Made by a program: the position numbers and the translations under genes
The notes under the pieces: generated by a model
Told to the model about the DNA's origin: nothing
Databases searched by the model: none
The model's input: only the letters and a program-made list of their open reading frames with translations
Assembly (NCBI GenBank): GCA_002914805.1
Contig: JXTB01000180.1
Span: 677,769-741,768, forward strand
DNA: 64,000 nucleotides
Direction: 5' to 3'
Source of the DNA: Parasponia andersonii
Taxonomy: Eukaryota; Streptophyta; Magnoliopsida; Rosales; Cannabaceae
Part shown: positions 1 to 9,911 of the stretch, in pieces
Layout: each line of letters starts with the position of its first letter
Position numbering within the stretch: position 1 is the first letter of the stretch

Positions 1-222
1 AATAAGCAAAATCATAACATTTTTAGGTTTGAGGAGTAACAAGATTAAGTGTTTGAGAAAAGTGTTTGCTGAAATGGCTCAATAATCGCATAGCCATTAC
101 TTGTATTCAATTTATATTAATCTGTACAAAGATGAATTAAGCTCCAGTAACTAAATTACAAACAGATTACACAAATAACGGAACTAATTACAAAATATCC
201 TCACTGTTTTGACAGCTAAGCT
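1..222 (-). repeat. Probable 3' LTR remnant of a Ty1/copia element
   Basis: Read on the minus strand, the sequence directly after the copia RNase H relic continues into a stretch beginning TGTCAAAACAG near 222 and running AT-rich to the window edge. It includes a run resembling a plant LTR leader (TTGTACAGATTAATATAAATTG). The position, directly after the end of pol on the same strand, is what is expected of a 3' LTR. The distal LTR end and any target-site duplication lie outside the window, so this is an inference. Confidence 0.4.
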
Positions 223-627
223 TGACTCAGCTAGCTTCCAGAAGCTTCTTCAATAGGCCCTCTCAAGCGACACGGGGAGTAATCCAAAAGAGAGCTTGTG
301 ACAAAGAAATTGAAACCTTGGTTGAGACAAAGGTTTAGAAAAGATATCAGCATTTTGTTCTTCTGTAGGAATGTAGCGAACATTTACTCTTATAGCTGCA
401 ACTTTTTCACGAATGTAACGCACATCTATTTCAATATGCCTAGTCCGTGAGCGAAAAACAGGATTGGAAGCCAAAAACTTAGCACCAGTATTATTACACC
501 AAAGTAGTGCTGGTTGTTGGACTGAGATACCAAGTTCTTTAAGAAGAGTCTCAAGGCAAACAAGTTCAGTTGCAGCTGAAGCAAGAGATCTATATTCAGC
601 TTCAGTGCTCTAGCGAGCTACGACATG
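223..627 (-). pseudogene. Ty1/copia pol relic: RNase H C-terminal part
   Basis: Translation of the minus strand gives the last part of a copia-type RNase H. It has the STEAEYRSLA motif, the region around LWCNNTGAKFLASNP, HIEIDVRYIREKV and the typical ending VRYIPTEEQNADIFSKPLS. A TAG stop replaces the serine just before STEAEY, and similarity stops abruptly near 627, so everything upstream (reverse transcriptase, integrase, gag) is missing here. The fragment is dead. It lies just downstream of the broken 3' end of the DSE1-like gene on the same strand, and may mark the event that truncated it. Confidence 0.85.
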
Positions 628-707
628 CGGACTACATAGCCAAATCTCAAATCTCAGCAGAAGTGTGACAGCGGACTACATAGCCAAGCATCAATTCGGT
701 GATGGAC

Positions 708-1172
708 GGCATTAACTACATAGAAATTTATAGATCCAAACTCCACCACTAACCAAAAAGGGCACCATATCCAGTGCTGGGCAGATGAAATGATGAGAAA
801 ATACAAGTAACATCCATAAACTTGTGTTTTGTCAAATGGTATTACTGTGGTAGTTATTAAACCTATCTTTGATTTCTAGACAGTGATGTTGCATATCTAT
901 CATGTGGATATGAAACATCAATGTCTAGATACAGAGAGATAAGTTAGCACATAACTACATACAAATTCATAGATCACCAAATTCCACTACCAATCAAACA
1001 CAAGCACCATATCCAGTCTGGGCAGATGAAATGATGAAACAAGGTGAGTAACATCCATAAACTTGTTTGTCAACGGTACAGTTATCTTGATTTCTTTTAG
1101 CAAAACAAAAACAAAAACAAAAACAAAACAACCTTGTCTCGATTTCTGGACATAGATGTTAAATATCCAGTG
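708..1172. repeat. Diverged direct duplication (two units of about 220 bp)
   Basis: Two similar blocks follow each other, about 708-928 and 952-1172. Both contain ACTACATA, a TCATAGATC-like stretch, GCACCATATCCAGT, CTGGGCAGATGAAATGATGA, GTAACATCCATAAACTTGT and a GATTTCT(A/G)GACA tract. The spacing and order are the same, with many substitutions and small indels. The second block contains a (CAAAA)n run at about 1102-1129. It lies where the lost 3' part of the DSE1-like gene would be expected, but I see no WD40 coding sequence in it. Confidence 0.6.
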
Positions 1173-2767
1173 TGTAGTGGCAGAGAGTTACCAATGAACG
1201 ATCCAAACTATACATCAGAACTTTGTCATCCGCAGATCCAGAGATACCACCATTGCATGAACCATCAAGGCATAGGCTTAGAACTGCAAATATCACACAA
1301 TTATCACGCTCTTTTCTATTAGAGAATGACGACTAGTATGAGGTAATTCTGTAAATGTTGTCTTCCACACCTGGTTCTGCATGGAACTTAAGAGAAGTCA
1401 CTTGAAACCCGGGATTTCTTATATCCCACCAGAGCATGGAACCATCCTCATAGCTGCAACACGTCAAAATAAAGAAACACAACCACACTCCTTAAAGTGG
1501 ACAAATTTTTTGACGAAGCACAATGCTCTGGCCATGGATTTCAATTCTAGAAACCCAATGCATGGCAACCTCACTTGAATAATCATTATCTATAAATTGT
1601 CATCAACAGTACTAAACTTCATATACCATGAAGGCAATAACTGATCTAGCTTAACAAGACAATCCCCCGACGAATGTACAAAAAATATGGACTTGAAAAG
1701 AATGTAAATTGATGGCCCTAACTGACAACCAGGATAAAATTTGATGATAGAAAAAGCCAACTCATTCACGAGCTCAGAAAGTAGATATCAACCAATCATC
1801 TAAGTTCATATATCAACAAAAGATAACGCCTCAATGTATGCAACAAAAGTCACAAATTTTAATGAGAAAATGGCCAGTTTCATGAAAGCCTCAAGGAAAA
1901 GTAAGAGATGTACCCAGCCAAGACATTTATAAATCCTTGTGATTCAGATGGAATAAATGCCTGAACAGCCATGCACATTCCTGCAAGAAACACTCAGATG
2001 TCAAAGCAAATGAAGCAAATTTGTAGAATAATTCCATTCCAATACTGAGTCAACAGTCATAAAAAATTAAAAAATTACCTCTTTCCTTGGCAGAAAAATT
2101 TGGTGAGCCATCAACACAGTTTTGAGGTAGCCGCATAATTCTTTCTGCAGTATTTAGATCCCAAATTTCAACCTATCTGTGTCAATCCATAAAGAATCAA
2201 CAATGAGGAAACATAACCTATACGCCCAAAAAAAAAAAAGAAAAAAAAAAGAGAAAAAACCTCATTAAAAAGTTAACTGTTGACCTCAGAAGGCTGCTCC
2301 CCTGCAATAGTCACGCATTTAGGTTCATCAACGTTTGTATATCCTGCATCGATAAGAAAAATTTAGTTCATAATTATTCTAAACAAAAATTGTTTGAAAC
2401 AACAAAATCCATATATGAATAACCAAACATCCAAAGTACATGATATAACCACTGCCATTGAGTTGCATTAGTACCAGGGCAATTCTAATACCAATAAATG
2501 CCACTAGACAATATAGAAACAAGGGTCCAAATCACATAAAGAACTATTATCATCAAATTCGTATCTTAGCAAAACCTTGAGAGTTGTCGGGATGGTCTGT
2601 CCGATTTGCTTGACCTTGTTCTTGGGTGTCATCCAGAAGCTGCATTGAACAAGCATGATGCTTCTTCACCAGTGATAGATTGCAAAAGTGGCAAGAATTT
2701 GTCATGATTGTAAGTTGGGGACTCCTGCAAAGTACGTCCTTTTGGACTCATTATTTATATTATTAAT

Positions 2768-2969
2768 GCCATGTATATATCCGTAAAAGGAATGAATGGA
2801 AATGGAACGGAGGGGAAAGGAAATGGAGAGGAATAAGAAATAATGAGTGGCGAAGGCTATGATTCCTTTCTATGTGTTTATATACCAATAAGTTATATAT
2901 GAAGGGGAATCCCATTTCCCTTTTCCATTCTCATTCTCTTTCCTCTCTATTACCAATTAGTAAACATGC
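2768..2969. mobile_element. MITE copy A, in a DSE1-like intron
   Basis: About 200 bp with inverted ends: the left end GCCATGTATATATCCGTAAA pairs imperfectly with the right end read in reverse, GCATGTTTACTAATTGGTAA. The interior is purine-rich on the left (GGAAATGGAGAGGAATAAG) and pyrimidine-rich on the right, so the whole can fold back. A second copy lies at 55021-55195. It encodes no protein, as expected for a non-autonomous element. I could not fix a clean target-site duplication. Confidence 0.6.
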
Positions 2970-3077
2970 AAAGTACAAATTCTAGTGAGTCCTTACTCCT
3001 CAGTGCCAATTTTGGTGTAAGCTCAAATTCTGACCGCGTATCTATTTAACTGGCTATAGCAAGTTTAAAAACAAGAT

Positions 3078-3395
3078 GAACAATTGATCTGAGCTATGGC
3101 TGACTCTAGTCCCTTTTCTTGGTCACCCGTTTTTAATTTTATTTTAATCTCTTCGTACTTCTCTCTTTATCATACGAACGAAACGATCCAAAATTGCATA
3201 GGTAACTTCTTAGTCATGCCCACTTGTTCATATACAAATAAACACATATCAAAACAGAACAAGTGGTGAATCCATGCAATTCTGGATCATTTCGTTCGGA
3301 TGGTATAAAGAAGAGTACGAAGAGATTAAAATAAAATTGAAAAAGAGCAACCAAAAAGATGGGCTAGAGCCAGCCATGGCTTAGTTCAATTGTTC
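3078..3395. mobile_element. Inverted-repeat (foldback/MITE-like) element in a DSE1-like intron
   Basis: The left arm, about 3078-3205, begins GAACAATTGA and the right arm, about 3270-3395, ends TCAATTGTTC. The two arms are near-perfect inverted copies over about 125 bp, sharing an ATTTTATTTTAATCTCTTCG core and a CGAACGAAA.GATCC inner part. The loop of some 65 bp has no coding content. It sits in the intron between exons 3530-3587 and 2576-2724 of the DSE1-like gene. The superfamily is not determined, because no clear target-site duplication was found. Confidence 0.65.
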
Positions 3396-4016
3396 TTCCA
3401 GACTCCAGTTTTTCCACAGAAAGTGCTCACCGGATTAGGGACTCCTGAAAGCACGCCCTTTTAGCCCCATCATGTACACTATTAAATAATCCCCACACAT
3501 AGTTATTATCGAGAAACATAGCAACTCACCTGGATAGACCTCCATCTTGTATAACCCAACACTTTGACGGTTTCATCCCTTCCCTGGCTAAATACAAAAC
3601 TCCATTACGTTCTTAAACAAAATTATCAATTTTAAATCCATAATGCATCGACCAATTTTCTTTCTGAAAACATATATTACCATGTTAAAAATCACCTAAT
3701 AACTTTGTTGATCCCAATTGAAGAACTACTAGCAATAGAAATAGCTCCATGGGCCGCACTATGCACCCTGAAATTAAACTTTAAAAACTAATAACCACAA
3801 AATCATGAAAAAAAAAAAAAAAAGTAATTATCTCAATTATATGTTTTAGAGTACCATGCTGACGAAATTGTTCGATGCTGGGACGTATCCAAATCCTCCG
3901 CAACTCACCATCTGCGGAGCTAAACCGAGAAACAAAAGAGGAAAACATTGAGTTTATAAAAATATATATAGGGGGATAAATTGAAGACAAAACAAAATAC
4001 AATACAGAGGCAAAAA

Positions 4017-4018
4017 TG

Positions 4019-4093
<75 letters not shown>
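4017..4093. repeat. Poly(A) tract of about 75 bases in DSE1-like intron 1
   Basis: An almost unbroken run of A, with a single C at 4053, lies directly downstream of the first exon of the DSE1-like gene (that is, poly(T) in the intron as transcribed). It could be the tail of a retroposed fragment or simple-sequence expansion; nothing next to it identifies a retroposon body. Length in such runs is unreliable in draft sequence. Confidence 0.7.
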
Positions 4094-4095
<2 letters not shown>

Positions 4096-4206
4096 CTACC
4101 CGGTGAATAAGATAGGGTTAGATGGATGAAAAGAAAGGTCCATGACAGAGGCGCGGTGACCTCTGAGGACTGCTATGGGTTCAGGTAGTAGTCTCTTCTT
4201 GCTCAT

Positions 4207-5150
4207 TCTTCACTCTCACTCTTTCTACCTCAGTGTGATGGAGGAGGTACTTCTTCGCTCTTCTTTTAAATCTGAAAATTTGTTTGGTATAAATATTTTT
4301 GAATAGTTTTCAAATTTGAAAATAAAGAAATTGTGTTTGATCCAACATTTTTGAAAACAATTTCAAATTTTTTTCATTTTAATTATTTTAATTAAAAGTA
4401 AAGGTTTTAAGTATACACACATTTTATTCATAATTTTATTAATACCATCATAAAACAAAATAATACACTACAATACCTTAATCAATACCATATTAAATCA
4501 ACGCAAAAGAATGCAATTCCTAAATGCTATCATAAAAAGAAAAAGAAAGTGGAAGTTACGAAAAGTACTGGAAGAAATTGTCAAAAAGCATATTGATGCA
4601 AGAGCATATTTGCAGTCCATTGTCGTTTCCAACTATAATTGTCGTTTTTCAGTAAGTGCTTAAAACTGCTTGTATTGTTGTAGTTAGTCTTGTTAGATTG
4701 TTGTTTTATTCCTTCTAGTGTTAAACGCACTGTTTTAATGTAAAGGGCCATTAAGATCGGTTTCAAGAGCCTTGAGAATGGCAGACTTGAATATTGAGAT
4801 TTAGAAAGTTTACAGAGCTTGGCTCTTCTATCCCCTTCAGCCATGGATTTTGGTTTGCTAATCCTTTCAGCTGCATCATTTGGTATCAGTAGCCAAGGTT
4901 TTTCTCCTTTTTAAGTGTTGATAGTTTTGGTCGGCTATTGGAGTCGCTTCGACGTCGAAGAACTTAGAGTGGAGATCCTTTGGATGGATCGACAACCCCA
5001 ACGGAACCGAGGCGATGGATTTGGCTCTCATTTGGAAGGAATCGAAGATCAACGGGTACAAGGCGCTACTAAGTTTTAGGACGATCGTGGCCGTCGATTT
5101 CACGATAGGAGGGGCTGGACCCAACCCCCAGCAGCAATCCTAAAGTTGAA
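4207..5150. other. AT-rich spacer upstream of the DSE1-like gene
   Basis: The first part is the promoter side of the minus-strand DSE1-like gene, with a C/T-rich stretch near 4207-4260. Beyond it is AT-rich sequence without a convincing coding pattern. From about 4840 to 5150 the base composition rises, and the plus strand leads into the gypsy gag relic below, so this part is probably decayed retrotransposon. Short open frames on the minus strand show no recognisable domain. Confidence 0.4.
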
Positions 5151-5430
5151 GCTCATATTTTTGACAACTTCGATTATACAGCTTCCAATTTCAGAGATGT
5201 GCAACCGCAAGTAAATGGTCGGTCAAATTTTTGGAGATTCAATCTACCATAGCCAACAAAGATATACTTAAGAATTCCTAGTTTTGATGGATTTTGTGAA
5301 TGGATGAATTTTTGGAGTGGGTTAGAAGGGTAGATGAATTTTTTGAATTTCTTAGTGGCTAAAAAGTTCAAAGGATATATGACTCATTGGTAGGAACGAA
5401 TACAAAATCAAAGAATAAATCATAAAATTA
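5150..5430 (+). pseudogene. Ty3/gypsy gag relic
   Basis: The plus strand read across several stops and frame changes gives fragments like those of plant gypsy Gag proteins: IPSFDGF-like sequence near 5274-5300, then LEWVRRVDEFFEFL near 5315-5350 and a KVQRIYDSLV-like piece near 5366-5395. These correspond to the conserved Gag stretch in which a substrate-like 'LEW...VEEFFEY' helix is followed by 'KVKLVAYKLKG'. It is heavily decayed, with no LTR or pol identified beside it. Confidence 0.45.
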
Positions 5431-5987
5431 AGATGAGAATCAAAATTAAGGAAAAATTTCTACCATCTGATTATGAGAATACATTGCAAACTAATTGTTT
5501 ACCAAGTGATAATAGCCTCAAGAGAAATCTTGCGGGAGAAATGGTGTTTAAAAGAAAAAGATAGTTTGTCCAAAAGACTTGAACACCAAAACAAGAAAAC
5601 TTGTGGCATTGGGATTGGATTTATTTTGAAGAATGAAAGACAAATTAGTCAATGTCCTTCTAAGGTTGAACTTGAGTATGTTGAAAAAAACTTTTGAAGA
5701 AGTGGTTGGAGAAGAACATGAGATGGTAGTTGATTATTTAGAAAATCATCTCTATCTTCCTTTGGACAAGTGGGTTTTATTTTCTGAATTCAAAGTGGCG
5801 GAATTGGGTTTAATCGACAACAAAATCTCTGACCTTACTCCCGGAATTTGTGATGTAGAAAGTGAAATGGCATAAGGATCTTTTTCAATTTGAAAAAGAG
5901 AAGAAAGAAGGTGTTCGTGGTAATTTTTAAACTTTGAAAATGTATGCTTATATGTATGTTACTCAAAGATTAGAAAGAAAAGCTGGG

Positions 5988-6030
<43 letters not shown>

Positions 6031-7016
6031 GCAGATAGCTAGAATAATTAGGAAATATAAATACAACTTGATAACTAAAGGAATTAATACAAATATAGGA
6101 GCTGAAAATTAAATATAACAGTACAAAAAGTAAATTGATATATTAGAGAAATTTAACACAAAATTACCACAAACATAGTGTATGGGGCCTTTGAATGGCT
6201 CAATTTTTATAAAGTTCTTTAAGAAGAATTTTTAGAAGAGACGTATATGAATCTAATGAAAATAAGATTGATAAAATGTTACTTTTTACAAGCTGACAAA
6301 AAATTAGATCATGCTTATTATGAGCTTAAGTATATAAAGCATAACATATAAACCCTTAGTGATCAAACTAAAGATGTATATGCATGATTAGTTAATATTT
6401 TAAACATATACATAGGATAAAACAATATTTTAAGTAAAAAGAAAAATGAAAACTTAGCCTAAATAAAGCTAAGTAAATAAGAAGTAAAAAAAATTATAAT
6501 GGTTCTATCGCAAAAAAGATAAGCATACATTCATTATTCTTCACTAATTTCTGGAGAATTACAAGAGGATCTTTAAGTCTTAAGGTGAGAGCAGAGAAAG
6601 AATTACAGAGAATGTATAATAAAGTGATTGTGTCATGATTAGTAATGAGATTGAGTCTCTTTTATATAGGTAAAGGTAACTTATTATTTCTCAACTGTGA
6701 CAACAGGAAAGTACATAATCAGAAAATATAATTCCAGGTAATAATACAAAATTAGGTAGTAACTAATAAATGAATTGCTTATTCTCTACCCAGAAGCATG
6801 TTTCATTTTCTCACAAATTACCTATTTGGAGAAAATTGATATAGTTTTCTTTTTTTTGATGGCACACATTATTCATCCGGAGAAGGTCGCACTTCGATCA
6901 GAAAAGCACACATGCGACCTAACGCAATGAACTTGTTCGTTGACTTCATTTTCCTTGTGTTGACTAATGATGTAAATCTAAGATCGCATAACAATAATCA
7001 CGCCCCTAAAAGTCGA
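5431..7016. other. AT-rich gene-poor spacer with a (TA)n tract
   Basis: Two overlapping short open frames on the plus strand (5473-5697 and 5633-5875) have no domain that I recognise; they may be further retrotransposon debris after the gag relic. A (TA)n microsatellite occupies about 5991-6027. The stretch from 6500 to 7010 is unidentified. Confidence 0.35.
5991..6027. repeat. (TA)n microsatellite
   Basis: An uninterrupted run of TA dinucleotides in AT-rich spacer, with no adjoining gene feature. Confidence 0.9.
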
Positions 7017-7200
7017 CTAATTTTTTGATGCTGCATAATGGTCTGGGCATAGATTTCAATTCTAGAAACCCAATGCATGGCAACCTCGCCTCCATAATCA
7101 TTATCTATAAATGGTCATCAACAATATTGAACTTCATATATCATGGAGGCAACAACTGATCTAGCTTAAATGTACAAAAAATACGGACACACAAAAAATA
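7017..7200. repeat. Second copy of a DSE1-like intron segment
   Basis: This segment repeats about 1507-1690, which lies in the DSE1-like intron between exons 1371-1453 and 1914-1980. Shared landmarks in the same order are ATTTCAATTCTAGAAACCCA, ATGCATGGCAACCTC, ATAATCATTATCTATAAAT.GTCATCAACA, ACTTCATAT, CTGATCTAGCTTAA and TGTACAAAAAATA. Exon sequence was not copied. It then shows a short local repeat (ACAAAAAATACGGACAC) near 7170-7205. It points to a partial duplication or to a repeat family shared by both places. Confidence 0.75.
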
Positions 7201-9911
7201 CGGACACAAAGTAAATAAGGCGACATTGGAATACAACTGACTATATTCGATTCAAGCTGAAATTTTTTGATTGCTTGTTAGCTTCACTGAGCTAGCGATT
7301 GAAAATTTTCAATTGGGATCTGAAATGATATACCATTGTGAAAAATATGATAAAAATCATAAATTTAGGGGTATAGTACTTCAAAAAAATGAAAAAAAAA
7401 AATTTGAAGTGCAAAAGAAAGTGGAAAATAATTTTTGGGGTTTTATCAAGTATTTGAGGTGAAATTTTATAAAGATACGAGAATAAGTTATATGTTTAGG
7501 GTGATTTAAGCCACAAAAATGACTATTATTCTATCGTTATCCTAGCTATACGTTACAAGCTTAAATAAAATCCTAATGATTTTTGAGGCAGTATTGGTCT
7601 ACATTAACAGAGATTGGTATGAAAAATAGGCTTATGAAATTTATTTATCTTCTAGAGATCATACAAATGTCACTTGTTTGTATAAACTAATCTACATTAC
7701 CAAGGATTAAAGTTAATTGTTCACACATACACTTAATAATTTTAAGTGAGATTAAATTGACATTTGAATTGAAATTTTAGATCATTTACAGTGTTCAACG
7801 TTTTTCTTTGAGTTTTATATTACATGAAATTTTTGAGGTAAAAGTTTGAGAATTAAGCTGAGTTATGTTTAGGTGTTTAGATTTTCTTTTCTTTTATTAG
7901 GAACTAGCAAAATTTAAGTTTGGAGGTGTAATAACTATATAAAAATAGAATTATTTATGTTTTGTTTCTTATATATTTTGGATATTTTTGAGTATATTTA
8001 TTTTAATTTAGGTTATTTTATAGTTAATTTAATTTTTTAGAATTTAGATATAATTTTATTTAATTTTATTAAATTTAGGTATTTAATTTAATTTAGGATA
8101 ATTTAATTTAATTTAATTAAATTCGGGTTATAGTTTTATTTGATTTAGATTATGATTTAGGTTTAATTTAAAATTTGAATTTGATTTAATTTTAATTTTG
8201 TTTTGATTTAGATTAAACAAAAGAAAAGAAAAAAAGAAAAAAAAAATAGAATTGAGATGCTGCAGTCGCCCACGAGTAGAAGAGGACTCCAGGTGCCATT
8301 TCCGCCATCGGATCGAGCATCCAGGGGTCTGAATGGGCGCGTGTCTTACACGTGGGGTAGGCGAATAGAGTAGCAAGGTATAATTGGGGCCCACAGACGT
8401 CTTCTTCCTTCCTTCAGGCTAGTCTGTTCTTGTGCTCCACGAGCCATGTACACCTGGTCTTCAAGTCATTTAAAAGCTGCCACTTAAGCAAGACTTTGAC
8501 TTTCCCTCCAACTAATCAAGCGCAAGATTAATGTCGACTTCATCACTTTCGTCCGCACAGGATTATTTTCCACAGCCCAGCAACGTAGCCAATCAAAAGC
8601 CACTTTTGGAAACGGGGAACTTGTACAACATCCAACCTCAGCTCTAAATGGTTAGAACGTGAGGAAAAAAAATATACAGATAGAAAATTCTACCCTTTTT
8701 AGGGAGAGTGAGAGATAAGTTAAAGATTAGGCTAATTTTAGAGAAGTTAGAGAAATGATTTTAGTTGTATAATATTTTTGTTTTCCAGTTTTGATTTTTA
8801 AGAGTACTCCAATGTTTATACGTTTAGTTTATTAAATTTTTTAATATTTTTAGTTCTATATATTATTTTCTATTTTTAATATTTGTTCCTTAATGTCATA
8901 TTTTGCTTACATATGTGAAACATATAATTGAGTGATAAATAGAAATTAAAGTTATAACGTTAAACAAATAATTAAGTGAATCTTAAAGCTTTGATTTTCT
9001 CATATTGGTATTTTTATTTATTATTTTGTGATTATTTTAATTTATTGCCTAGTTAATTTTTTTCAATTTTTTTTTTTATTTCTTGTTACCTTTTATTGTT
9101 GATTTACTCTTAATCTATACTACTACGATAGCCGCTAATATATTTTAAACGAAGATAAAACCTTTTGATATTTGCTATTATACTAATAATCAAAATATCA
9201 TCACAAATATTATGCATGAAATATCACTTTATTAATATAAAAAATATTCAAAAAATATTTATAAATAATAAATACTTTTTGGACATAATTCGTTTAACTA
9301 AAAGTATTTTAATTATTTAAGATTATTTTATATGATTTAGAACAATTATGTTTAAGGGGTGTGTGAAGAAAAAACACTCTTAGTTAAGAAAAAATATTCT
9401 AATTATTTAATATTATTTTTGCCTATTTGTGTCATTTCACACGAGATTATTTTTGTCCTTCAAAAATTAGTGCGATGAAGGTAATTATATGAATTTAATT
9501 GAATCAAATTAAATTAAATTAAATTAAAGCGAATTGGTAAAAAAAAAAAAAAAAAAAAAAAACCTGAGTTGAAGTGCTTTATTTGTTTATATGAGTGATG
9601 AGCGGCTGTGATTCTTCTATTTCCATAATTTATACATCAATCGTATCTCATTATCGCATTTAAGTCTTTTTTTCTTTTTTTTTTTTCCTTTCATAAAAAA
9701 AAAAATAATGCGTATTAAGTTTTCTTCTATATTCATCGCATACTGAAAATAATTGTTTCTGAAATCACATACCAAACAGTTGTAACGTGGGTATGAACTC
9801 AAAATCCGACATTAGAATTGGTTTCAAGACCAACCTCTGCCTATATATAAGAGCAAGGAACCTGGAACAGGGACAGGGGTTATAGAAACGCTTGAGAAGA
9901 GTGTACGGACA
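7201..9911. other. AT-rich spacer with a less AT-rich island at 8250-8660
   Basis: From 7201 to 8250 the DNA is strongly AT-rich, with a low-complexity TTTAATTTAATTT block near 8030-8210. From about 8250 to 8660 base composition is balanced, with a CCAAT-like box (AGCCAATCAAAAGCC) and a TTGAC W-box-like motif, but no gene follows directly; the next start is at 9912. From 8660 to 9800 it is again AT-rich, with poly(A) near 9540-9562. The last 100 bp before 9912 should hold the PPR promoter; CTATATATAAG near 9840 is a plausible TATA box. Confidence 0.4.

Larger units (their letters stand above)
1192..4206 (-). pseudogene. DSE1: DSE1/TANMEI-like WD40-repeat protein, frameshifted and 3'-truncated
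   Basis: Minus-strand exons seen: 4100-4206 (start at 4206, [20 protein letters not shown]), 3855-3919, 3696-3767, 3530-3587, 2576-2724, 2285-2343, 2079-2172, 1914-1980, 1371-1453 and 1192-1283. The protein follows the plant family of DECREASED SIZE EXCLUSION LIMIT 1/TANMEI (ASTRA-associated protein 1-like WD40 proteins, needed in embryo development and plasmodesmatal control). It shows WD motifs such as [27 protein letters not shown] and [10 protein letters not shown]. Two indels break it: exon 3855-3919 has lost one base at the WD core, with a nearby 3-base insertion, and exon 3530-3587 has one extra A after the ETVK codons. Splice phases fail by exactly those amounts. The last WD repeats are not found between 1190 and 630. 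Either a real pseudogene or a draft with indel errors; the missing 3' end favours a pseudogene. Confidence 0.75.

Noticed and set aside
5473..5875. Two overlapping plus-strand open frames (74 and 80 residues)
   Set aside because: No recognisable domain, overlapping frames and location after a gypsy gag relic; probably retroelement debris.
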